DNA of 64,000 bases, taken from NCBI GenBank assembly GCA_022316685.1, contig JAKJHU010000023.1, positions 6,559,192 through 6,623,191 on the forward strand, written 5' to 3'. The notes under the pieces are model-generated. The model made no database searches, was not told the origin of the DNA, and was given only the letters and a program-made list of their open reading frames with translations. The stretch is from Progne subis subis (lineage: Eukaryota > Chordata > Aves > Passeriformes > Hirundinidae). Made by a program: the position numbers and the translations under genes. This document shows positions 48,402-59,900 of this stretch, one piece after another. Numbering within the stretch: the stretch's first letter is position 1; each line of letters starts with the position of its first letter.

Positions 48402-50266
48402 CCCCTGTCCTAATGCAAAAGAAAGAGATATTGTTAATCTAAGAGAAATTGCTCAACGATGTTGTGGCAACATGTTCTGTTAGAGAAAACCAGAAATAGG
48501 TATCATGCAGTGTCCACAGCAAAGGCTGTAGTCTAATGGGAGAACAAGACCCCAACACATTTGGGAAGAGAGTTTTAATCACTGGCCAGTGAATGAAATC
48601 ACACTCTAAGGACTTCTCTGATTATCTGCACAGAAAAGTCCAAACACATTTAGCTTAGTGGTAAAGATTAAGATAGAGGTAAAATAATAATAATAATAAT
48701 TTGCTGTTACCTGAAAATTTTGGGGAGTTTGAATATATGCCCATTGGTTACTCTGGTTTAAACACTTCCAGTTAAAAGATTATATGCTTTCTGCACTTCT
48801 GAGGCAAAATTTGTCTTAAAACTCTGGAGGCTTGGATTTATGCATTAATTTAAATTATAGAACTAAACTGGCGGTTTTGTCTTTTCTGTTATGGTGTAAA
48901 CTAGTAGTAAAAGCAGGTAGTTAAAAAACAAAAAAAACAAAACAGTGAAAGCAAAGCCCCCTGTACTGCTTTACGTAATGTATCTGTAAAACATCTGTGG
49001 TTACATGCAATTGTGTTTATGGATGTGAGTACCCCAAATCAAAGTCTGGAGACACAGCTCACTGAGTTCAATGGCATCTCACCAGGACCATGCTCAGTGT
49101 ACTCACAAAAGAAGGTAAAGAAGGTCCTTTTATTTATCTCTTGTTTTATGCAGTCTGTAAATTATTTATGAGAAGGCGTTAAAAGTCTGGCACTTTGGCT
49201 ATTTTTTATTATAAAAAAAAATTATGTTGAGAGAAGAGAATCACAGAAGATGGTCCAAGGAAAATAGCTGTATCTTTTCTTTTGCTTTAGGGGCAAAATA
49301 TTGAAACAATTTTCTTTTGCCCTTGTGACTAAGTCCCAGTTTCTCTAATGTGTGCATATTTAATTTGAATGAGTTTTTGCAGATTAAATAATGCATTTGG
49401 AAGAAAGATCCTAATTTTGGTATATGGGTTGCCTAGTACTATTGGTGCATGAATAACACACAAAGAACACTTCCCCTAAAGCCATTTTTTCTGTCCTCAA
49501 AAAATACTGCAGCCCCAAGATAAAATATTCTATAGAGACAAAAAACCTGAGGGTTGGATATAAGCTCAGTCAAATCTGGTAAAATCCAGTTTTCCCTTGT
49601 CTTTGGAAGAAGTTTAAAGCCATTTATAAAATAAACCCACTTATCCATATGTTATGTTTACACTACATTACTTTGCAGTAATCTATGAGGTGGATGCCTT
49701 CAAAGTCATCCTGCAGAAGACTGGTGACTGACTGCAAGTGAAGTGAGAGTTCTCTGGCCTTGATACCAACTGTGGGTTTCTTAAGCACTGGTGGATGCTA
49801 AATCTTGTCTCGTAACTAATTAAATTTGATTCTGTCTGGATGTCCTACTGCAAATAGTGATTTAATCCTTTGCTGTATCTTTTGTGGAACTGGAATTAAA
49901 TTTGTCTTTCTTACAGATGCTGCATCCATAATAAATGTTTTTTACAGGCACCACAATAATTTCTGTTGAGACTAATCTTCATCTGATACAGTGGTTCTTC
50001 ATTTCCATCTAATATTTTCCTAGCTGAGCAATTGCAGGGTTTTAGTGGTCCATAACACATCTCCCTTCCAACAGGAGACTGACAATCCAAGCCCTGGCAT
50101 GAGCAGAAATGCAGACGTCAGCATGCAGCAGAACTGAACGTTGTAATGATGCAGTACATTATCTTCTATCCTTAACACAGAGCTGTTGACCATGTGAGAC
50201 AGGTTTGGGCACAAAGGGCAGGATTCACACATTTTTTTGGGCATGAGTAGGATCCATATGAGTAGA
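48402..50266. other. Intergenic, no gene seen
   Basis: AT-rich sequence with a short (AAT)n at 48684-48701. Nothing else recognised. Confidence 0.5.
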
Positions 50267-51327
50267 TGTCATGGGCTGACACTGGCCAGCTGCCAGGCAC
50301 TTGCCAAAGCCACTCACTCACTCACTCACTCACTCACTCTCCTCTGCAGCTGGACAGAGGAAAGAAAATATAATGAAGAGTTCATTATGTAGAGTTGAGG
50401 TAAGGACTGGGAGAGAACACTCACCAAATACCATCAAGGGCAAAACAGGCTCAACTTAGAGATATGAAGAGAATTTATTGCTAACAAAACCAAAGCAGAA
50501 TAATGAGAAGTAAGGTAAATCCTTAAGTACACCTTCCCTGCACCTCTCCCTCCTTTCAGCTCCACCTCCTACTCCAGCAGTGCAGGGAGACAGGGAATGG
50601 AGGTTACGGTCAGTTCATCTCCTGTGGCTTCTCCCACTGCTCAGGGAGAGGAGTCATTCCCTTGCTGCACCCTGGGGTCCCTCCCATGGGAGACAGTTCT
50701 CCATGAAATTCTCCAATGTGAATCCATCTCATGGACAACCATCCCCCTCAAACTGCTGTGGTGTGGGTCACTCTACCACAGGGTGCAGTTCTCCAAGGAC
50801 AGGCTGCTCCAGCCTGGGAGCAGGGCCCCTCTCTCCACAGGTCTCCCCTAGGATCACAGCCTCCTCTCAGACATCCCCCTGCTCTGGTGGAGGCTCCTCC
50901 ACGGGTTGCAGGTGGATCTCTGCACCTCCGTGATCCTCCATGGGCTGCAGGGGCACAGCTGCTTCACCGTGGGCTGCACCAGGGGCTGCAGGGGAATCTC
51001 TGCTCCAGCATCTGGTCATGTCGTCCCCCTTCTTCTTCAGTGACCTTGGTATCTGCAGAGTTCCTCTCACATGTTCTCACTCCACTCTTCTCTGGCAGAA
51101 AATTACAACTGTGCCACAACTTTTGTTTTGATTTCTTCTTAAGTATGTTATCACAGAGGTGTCACCACCATCTCTAATTCGCCCAGCCTCAGCCAACAGC
51201 CCATCCATCTTTGAAGCCATCAGGGATTGGCTCTGCCAGACATAGTGGAAGCTTCCAGTAGCTTCTCACAGGAGCCATCTCTGTGTCCCCCCGGCGAACA
51301 AAAGCCAGTCCAAGCAAACCCAATAGA
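50267..51327 (-). mobile_element. Solo LTR (about 1.06 kb) of an avian ERV, antisense
   Basis: The + strand starts TGTCATGGGCTGACACTGG and ends CAAGCAAACCCAATAGA, close to the ends of a common avian LTR (TGTCATGGG... to ...ACCCAATACA). The GC-rich middle has the characteristic repeats of CTCCA-GCCTGGG and CCATGGGCTGCAGG. A (CACT)7 microsatellite at 50311-50339 has expanded inside it. Flanking five-base stretches (GTAGA and GAAAA) do not form a clear duplication. Frames up to 148 codons within it come from the GC-rich repeats and are not genes. Confidence 0.88.
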
Positions 51328-51489
51328 GAAAATCAACACATCAAGTGCAGGACAATAATGCAAGTGGGATGAACTCATAGAACATGAGATGTAGAAGGTG
51401 GGGCTGACAGGCAGAAGACAGTCTAGCTGTAGGTTTCTGCTTTAAAAACAGGTTAGGGAGAAGAATGATTTCAGATCTCCTGTAAGGCA

Positions 51490-52462
51490 GATGAAATATT
51501 CTTATAAGCAGCTGGGAGAAATCTCACTGTCACTAGTCCTTTTTCTGAGGGGTGCTGTCAATTTTCCAATTGCCTGCTGTATATACACCAGAGCAGAGAG
51601 GAAAGACTCCAGGAGGTTCCTGGAGTATCTGGAAGATGACCAGACACAGCTTGTGAGTGAGCTAACCAGAGGAGGTGCCCAGCTGGACCTGTTGCTTCTG
51701 GACAGAGAACTCGTGGGTAATGTGGTGGTTGGAGGGTGTCTGGAGCAAAGCCATCATGAAACAATAAAAGTTTTTGATTCTCGGAGAAGGAGGAGGACCA
51801 GCAGAACAGCCACCTTAGGGTTTCAGAGGACAACTGATCACAAGTGGTAACCAAGGGCTCGGTTTTGGGCCAGTCCTGTTTAATATCTTTATCAGTTCAG
51901 TCAGTTTGCAGATGACATCAAGCTGGGTGGGAGTGTTGATCTGCTGGAGGGCAGAAAGGCTCTGCAGAGGGATGTGGACAGGTTGAATTGATGGGCTGAG
52001 GCCAGTTGTATGAGGTTCAGTAAGGAGAATTGCCAGTTCTTTCACCTGGGTCACAACAACCTAAGGCAACACTCCATACTTGGAGAAAAATGGATGGAAG
52101 GCTGTGTGGTGTAAAAGGCTCAGCCTGGGTGTGTTGGTCAACAGCGGCTGAACATGAACCAGCATGCACCCAGGTGGCCAAAGCCAGTGGCATCCTGGTC
52201 CTGTGTCAGTGATAGTGTGGCAGCAGGAACAGGGCAGGGATTGTCCCCTGTACTCAGCACTGCTGAGGCCACACCCTACCCAAATCCTGTATTTGGTTTT
52301 GGGCCCCTCAGTACAAGACAGACATTGAGGGCTGGAGTGAATGCAGAGAAGGGCAACGCACCCTGTTTGGTGGTGGACTTAGCAGTGCTGGGTTAGCAAA
52401 GGCTGGTCTTGGTGATCCTGTATTTTCCAAACTAAACAATGCTGTGATTCTGTGATTCTAAA
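51490..52462 (+). mobile_element. Internally deleted CR1 LINE, sense
   Basis: It opens with the end of the endonuclease domain: a NFP motif (GAVNFP, for the usual GDFNFP), then DSRRFLEYLEDD and the degraded SHHE in place of the usual SDH. From about 51850 it jumps to LFNIFIS and FADDIKLGG (51905-51931), the reverse-transcriptase active-site box, so most of the RT fingers/palm is missing. Then comes the RT tail with frameshifts (QRLNMNQHAPRWPKPVA and CVSDSVAAGT). The 3' UTR ends with TGTGATTCTGTGATTCT at 52445-52461. Stops and frameshifts make it a dead copy. Confidence 0.85.
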
Positions 52463-55400
52463 ATCCCTGCTGCCATACCATTTCTTTCTTCCCAAATTTT
52501 CAAACAGGTAGCTCAGCAGGTTCACCCGAGCAGGTCCAGAGGGTTGGTGAAAGATATGTGCTGGACTGAATCATGAGAGATAAATGCTTAGAGAAGGCAA
52601 AAGACTTGAGGACAAATCTTAAGGGCCTTTGTGTCATTATTGTTACTGAAATTAGGAAACCCATCTTTCCGTTTGCTTCCCCCCAGCAGTCCTTGTGTGT
52701 GCTGAGGTGCTGATTTGGAGATGCTGGTGAGCAATGGAAGAAACAGCAGGGTTTGAATCAACTAGAGCTCTGCTTCTCAGTGTTGCTGTCACCGTTGCTG
52801 ACAAGTCTGGCCCTGGCCTGGTGACCTAGTATTATAAGGGTCAGGAGAATATCTAAATCTGTGCTTTCCTACAGAAACGAGGTAAAAAGCACAAATTCTT
52901 AAATGTCTTATTGCACAGACAGGTAGCAAACGTACACACACACACAAAATCAAATAAAACAAAGTCCCCTGCCCTGTGAAGCACATAATGTCCTCCTCCT
53001 CCCTCATTCCATGACAGACACATGTCACTGGAGCTGGGGTATGGTTTACCAGCCCTCTGGCCCTCACGATGTTCTCGGCGCTTCTCGCACACTCCCTGCA
53101 TGCACATCCGTACGCTCATCCTCTGTTTTTATTGCTGAAGGTTATCGAGGGTAAACGAAGGCCTTCAATGCCACTTTCTATGGCCAGTTTAGGTCTCTCA
53201 GATAATCTCCTGTGAGGTCACCCACCTCTTCTAAATGTCATGCACGCATGTGATCTGAAGGTCTTCACAGTCTGTCCTCATGCCTGAATGACATCCCAGT
53301 GACTCAGCCACTAACACCTCTGAATGAGGCCAGCCCTTAATTCCCTGCTATGGCTGTTTCTCCAATAAAATGTTACTGAGCATCCTCACTCTGAGACCAA
53401 TTAAGTAGGGCAGTGCAAGGGGTAAGAGGTCTGTGGAGGTTGGGAAAATGACACTGGACAGTATCACATAGTTGAGAAAATTCATTTGACATCGAATTCA
53501 TATAGTCATGACTCAAATGTGGGCTCTTGCCTAGCACTTGGAAGGAGACGAATGTGCTCTACGTGTGCAACACATCCAGCAAGACAGCTGAAATCACCTG
53601 TGTTCTGACCTAAACCCAAAGGCCAGGTCAGCTGCAGGTGTAAATACAGCTCTGCTGGTTTGCACCATGGATTTATCACCAGCCTCCCCCTGGAAAAGAG
53701 CCCCAGCTCTGGAGGAGCCTGATTCAGAAAGACAAGAGGTGGGACCACAGACTCCAAAACCCCTTTCTGCTGGGGTGGAGACAAGCCAGGGAGGCTCCTC
53801 TCCTTCCCTACTCTTCCCTCCAGCAAGACCCAGGCTCTGCTAGCCTGGTCTCTCTTGGGGTTGCACCCATCTAGCCTACTTGGTTGAGGCTTCCTGCCCT
53901 GCTGTCCTTCAGGGAGCTCCTCACATCTGTGGGGGAAAAGCCCACTGCCCAGGATTTCTAGTCCTTCCCCACAAAGATGGGACTGTCTCATCCCTCCGTG
54001 AGCTTCTGTAGTGTGACTGGGTTTTCCTCTCTGAAGTCATTCTGTCCTGCTGGAGCAGCAAATGAACCAGCACACTGGGGAAGTGATTTTGCCTTGCAGG
54101 ATTTTGGGAAATGCAATGTATGTCAATGTGGAGGTATAATTTCTCCAGAATTTGTCGTGTTGTATCCCAGCAGTGTCACTGGTGTTGCATTGTCTGGCAA
54201 ACCTTTACCAAGAGCAGCTTCCAGTTCTTTGAGGGGATCTCTCTTGTGCACCTCTTTCAACTTGGTATGGTACAGCATGAATCAGATAGAAAAATAAGGC
54301 TGTTGCTTGTCTTGCTTATTGTTTTTATTTTTGGCTTAGTGATATTTTGCACAGCTTGCTCCTTCTCTTCAAGAAAAGAGAGAAGAAAGTGACATCCAGA
54401 AATACAAATTACTAATATCCAGAACAAGAAATATTCCTCCTCTACCAATCTAAAAAAGAAAATTACCTGTTTTATTTATCTTTATGTCGTGTAGGAGAAA
54501 AAAAAAGAGAAACCAGCTCTGACATGAGTAGTGGTGGAGGTAATTTCCACACTAATGCATTCAGTTGTCAAAAATGCATTTTTTATGGATCCATCTCAGC
54601 AGAAATTCTCATGTCATGACATCCCTGGGAAGCAGCTTTATAAAGAGCAGTGATGTTGGGCACTGACCTTCCAATGGCTCTTCCTGTGAAGAGAGGCAGT
54701 GCTTTCAGGTAGACACTTTGCATGCCCTTTGTCCTGTGCATTTTTTGACATGTTTAGTAAGTTTTGCAAACAGCGATTATGATGCCTCAAAGCATCACAC
54801 ACCAGCATGCATCTCAGGCTTTCTCCAATTTAAAGCCTTTGTTTTTCAGTAAAGCACCTCTATTTAGAAAATCGCTTGTGTGAATCACCAAGTCCTGAGG
54901 ACTTTGTGACTGAACGCTTATTAGATGCAGAAGATCTTTAAATACAGCCCTCAGAGGGATTCAAAATGCCATCTAATCCATAACTTTGCCTCCAGGCAAA
55001 TTTGTAAGAAGTATATTCTCTACGGCACACTTTAAAGATGATGCCATGCATGACGGCAACCTCACAACCTCTCAAGGCAACTTATCCTGGCTTTTGTTAT
55101 CTTTACTGTTAGAAACTTTTCCCTAATTTAAAGCTGTTATTATTGGCCTGCATATATATAACATGTATCTGTGATATTGCATGTTATGCCTCTGCAAGAA
55201 ACATTCAACACTCTGTAGAGCAATCAAATTGGAAAATTATGACAACCATATCAGTTTCCATCCAAAGATGAGAAAGCAAGCCCTGTATTTCCCAAGATAT
55301 GACTGACCTACATGCAAGGGAGGACCTTGGTCTCTTGTGATTTTTCTAGGTCAGGTGACAAAAATAATGAGACTTAAAGGAAAGTGAGCTGGTTCTTGCT

Positions 55401-56743
55401 GAACCCAAGCAAGGAAGATCTCACTCAGAAGAACGAGTGGTTCCCAGTCCTGGAAGGCTCCACCTTCTCTAATGCCACTAGAGAACAGACCAAAAATCAA
55501 AACTAGGAGAAAAAAGGAAGAGGATAGATGACTAAAAGTTTAAAAGTCAAACCTCAAACCACTTCACCATGCAGGAGATGTAGCTCAGAACACATTTTAT
55601 TATCTTCAAAAGCGAGGAGCCTAAATGAGTGTGGAGTGATTGGTGCAATTAGAAATTATGCCATTCAAATATAAAGAGTCAGCATGAAAAGAGGCAAGGC
55701 ACAAAGTTGGGTTATAGCTTCTCCAGCAATTCTCGTTGGAATTTTTGGTCATGATAAAATGAAAGGTAGATATAAGCAATATTGATAGAGATAGTTTCAT
55801 GTCTGAATAGTCTTAGGAAGTTGAGACTGGTAGCTGAGTTGAAGCTTTTTTGGAGTTACAGGTTCCCACATGTAGTTGTGTAGGGGACGTAGAAGGACTA
55901 AAGTTGTTTTGGAAAACCTGAACCTTTTTTTATTCTTAATACAAACTTTCACCACTAATAACAATCACAAGAAAATCCTTTTCTCTTCCCTCTATTAATA
56001 TTTTTAAATGAGAAAGTAATTCTAATTTCTCAGCATATAATTAGCATCAAACACATCCAAAAGGATAAGCAGAATGAAGATGTCTATTTTCATCACTGAA
56101 CACATAAGCTTTTAAAAATAACATGCTGAAATGGACCAAGGGGAGAAGACCTTTACCCCTCCATCCTTGCACATACATCCCATAGTGATGCCTGCTTTTA
56201 TGGCAGTGCAGGCTGCCACAGGAAGCCAAGGTTAAATAGTTTAAGGTTGAATAGCCTGGCTCCCCTTAGAGCTAGCATTTGTGACCTTTAGAAGACTGTG
56301 CAGACCAGAAGCTGGTAAATATTTGTTTCTAAGAGAAACCCAAACAATTAAGAGAAAAAAGATTTATTGACTGTAGTGACTCACAGTTGTGGCCTCATGG
56401 GAGGGCAGTTTCCAGCACTTTCTGAGTGTTTTAGAAGTGCCCATTGCACACAGCACTGTCCTGAACACATTGGACAGTTTGGTGTCACCTTGATAACAGA
56501 ATCACTGCATTTTAGAAAGCAGGAAGGACGTTGTCATGAGGAGTAATGGACATTTGGATTGTTTAGCTCCCTGTCAGGACCTTGGCCTCTAACTGCTCTT
56601 TCTGCCTTTGGAAGTGACCTGAATACTTTTGTTTCTGATGTCTTAGCTATGCCTATTTATCCTCTTCTTTGTATTTTTAGTTGAGAATTTCAGTACATGG
56701 GAAATCACAAATGGCCTATAGGAGCTGAAGTTCTCTGCAGTAC
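52463..56743. other. Intergenic, no gene seen
   Basis: Unique-looking sequence. A 161-codon - strand frame at 53506-53991 has no recognised domain. A more CpG-rich spot lies at 53060-53150. Confidence 0.5.
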
Positions 56744-56770
56744 TTTTTTTTTTTTTTTTTTTTTTTTTTT
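56744..56770. repeat. T27 homopolymer
   Basis: Twenty-seven consecutive T. Confidence 0.95.
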
Positions 56771-56884
56771 CTCGACTTATGGCAATGTGTTGCATTTACA
56801 GAAGCTGTAGAAATGAAATATTTTCTCCAGTAACTCTTTTCTGAAAATATGAGGAAGATCAGGAGAATGCCTGATCTGCCTAAC

Positions 56885-56909
56885 GGGGGGGTGGGGGGGT
56901 GGGGGGGGG
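56885..56909. repeat. G-tract cluster (G7-T-G7-T-G9)
   Basis: Three G runs separated by single T. The runs are long enough to be split into four G3+ tracts, so intramolecular G-quadruplex formation is possible on the + strand. Confidence 0.9.
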
Positions 56910-59900
56910 AAATCAACATTTTTATCATTTAATTAAACATTTCCAGAAGCTGGAGCAGTAGAAAACAATATTGCTTCTGAAGTAACCCAAGTGGGATAAG
57001 CAGGGGCACCCACATAACGCTGGTGTCTGAGGACTCTGCTCCCTGCAGCATCAGTGAAGGCTGCAGAATGGGAACATCCTAGCACAGATTATTGCTGCCC
57101 TTCCCCATTCTTGCTCACCAGGGCCTGCTCACTCTGTACAAGACACTAATAATCTCTACACAGCAAGAGTTAACCCATTAAAAATAAAGTGCAGTAGGTA
57201 GAAACTCACCAGACTCTCCTCTGTAGCAAATAAGGGGCTCAGTTGTAAAGGGTCTGATCTTTAAAATGACCTTTATTCTAACAGGACCATTGGGAGTTGA
57301 TTATACCCTGCATATCAGGTGAGACAGCCAGCATATGAGGTTGAAAAATTAAGCTGAAACAGCCTCCCAAGCTTGTATGTGCTAAGACAGTTGTGTCTCT
57401 GCTTGTTCCAGATGGCAAAATTTCTATTGGCTTTGAAGGTACCAAACCAGTCTCTATTTACATGTAACTCTGTAAACTTTGGACTGAAAAATACTTTTTC
57501 GACCACAAAGTTCATTTGAAGAAAATTGCAAAATATAGCTCCCTGCAGATCATCTGTTAGACTGTTAAAGCAGCAATTTTATATCATCAAAGGCAAATAA
57601 ACCTGCTTGGGGAAAAACAGACAGGTGATTTGTATGGTGACTGCTTTCGTATTCTATTTATAATTTCAACTTACAGCCTCTAAACCAGAGTCAGGAGCAG
57701 TAGAAATATCAGGATGTGCGGTTTGTTTGCACAGACTATTTATTTTACATGTACAGCTGGTGTGTGTCAAAAGCGCATGGATACGGCTATTTCAATGTAT
57801 GTCCTGAACCTGAGTGTTTTCTTTCCAGACAGTGCAATCTTCAAACACTGGAAGTTATGTTAGGGTGCTGATGTTGGGAAGTATGGGAGAATTTGCTTAA
57901 TACAATCCATTTTTTCAGAAGTTTTGACTTAGCTGGTGTAATGAAGTGCTGTACCAGCAGTGCACAGTATTTGCCTGCATAATGATGAGCTGAAAGTCTG
58001 CCTCCAGTCTAGTTTGTAAAGTTAATATTTTGACTTTTCTTTTGGTGTTTTTTGGTTTTGGTTTGGTGTTTTTGCCAGGGCTGAAGGCATATTCACTTGA
58101 GCTAAATGAAGGTGCAGGCAGAGAGATTATCTATTGTTCTACATACATAAACCTAATTACCTTTTGAAATCAGGTTTCTTCTGACCACATCTGTCACTTT
58201 CACAGTGCAAATTCAGGAAATTTTCTTTGTGGTAACTTGTCTGTTGGACCATACCATAGTTCAGCAAAGAGGAGGACTGGAAGAGGACAAAAGGTAGGGA
58301 AGCCTTAGTTACACCCTTTCAAGATGGTCAAGTTGACCTAAACTACTCTATTGCTGTCCTTGAATGACCTCCAGAAAATATTAATTATGTCATTACTTGT
58401 AATTTTTAAAAAATTGAGGCATATACTTTTTAATCTTCTTCCTCCTTTCAATGCTAGGATATGGAATTGACACAATTGTGTGGTAGTTCCATTTAACCAC
58501 GTTTCTCACTGAACTTCAGCTCTCATTAGCATCTTCCCCTTGAACATGACTCTGGTGGGATCAGAGGAGGTTTCTTGACCGCAGTGCTGCTTTCTTAAAT
58601 GGAGGAAGAAGGTGCACTCTTTCCTGTGTGTGACGACTAAGAATTTTCTGGCTGAACCTGGCATCTTGCTGAACTGTATTTCCCACCCTCACCCCCAAAG
58701 CCAGTCTCTTTACTGCCAGAGGGGTTTTGCCAGACCACACCTCTGGCTAACCTGCATTCCTGAGCGGAGTGTGTGCTTGCCCCAGGTGCTTTGGGTGCCT
58801 TTGGCAAGGCTGGAGTGGCACATCCAAGGGCTGCTGACTTACAATGTCAGACAAGTTCTGCTGAGAGATACCACCTGCTCAGGGCCACCTGGAAGTCCAA
58901 TGGACTGGTAAGTCTTTGCAGCATTGGGAGGGCGTTTTGCTCTTAGACATTTCAAAGTTTGTTTCCCCCCAAAGAGTTTCAGGTCCACCTATCCTCTTCA
59001 CCTGCTTTTTCTTCACTTGTCTACAGTTTCCTTTCTTGGGTGTGACAGAAGAACTAACATAGAGCAATGATTTTCCAGCTTCAGGCAAAATACAAACTCT
59101 GCTATTGTACCAGGAAGCTGCTGCTGCTGCACTGTCGTGCCAGGTGCACACTGCTCAGGCTCAGGGCATGAGTGGTCGCTCTCTTCAGGAGTCCCTTATG
59201 CCAATCCTTATCCTAGACAGATGAGCCCAAAATAAACTTGCTGAATATAGAACAGCCTTTCAAGCTGTTTGGGTATACTATGTGGTTTTTTTCTGTGCAG
59301 GCAAACCTTTGCACTTCCATGATGGAGTCAATATTTGCATTGTGTCTGTCATAAGAACTCTAAATTAAAATTCATAAAAGTGAGCTCATAATACATTAGT
59401 TCTTCTAGAGTGCCTTGGAGATGAGGGTTTTGGCTCATTGCTATTCCCAACTGATGTGTAATGTCCAGCTGGCATCCTGATCCCACCAGGGAAAGACAGG
59501 AGATAACTGAAATCCTGCATGGCCTGCTAGGACTCTGGCCAGGAAAAGGAAATTTGGCATACACGGTTTCTGTAACTGCCCTAAGAATTTCTTTCAGGGG
59601 TGGAATTTAGAGGTTATGTCTGGTGTGGAGGGAGTTGTCTCTCTCCCTCCTTGGTGAGCAAGGGCCACCAGTACCTTATGCCACTATGGACTGGCTCTGA
59701 GATCAGCCTGACGAGTGATCAGAGAGGCTTGCTAGTCACACACCAGTCAGTAACTCATGAAGATTAGGAGGGTAAATGACACACATTCCATCAATGCCTT
59801 TGTCACAGTCCAGTATGGCTTTATTCAGTCAGGTGTCATGGAGGAAAAAAAGCCCTCTAGGTGCCTGGTGGTTTGTCATCCATCCTTCATCCTTTGGCAT

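Noticed and set aside
50580..51177. Frames of 84-148 codons rich in Pro, Ser and Cys
   Set aside because: They lie wholly within the solo LTR at 50267-51327 and reflect its GC-rich internal repeats.
53506..53991. 161-codon minus-strand frame
   Set aside because: No recognised domain, Pro/Leu/Gly-rich composition typical of random GC-richer DNA, no splice sites or promoter.
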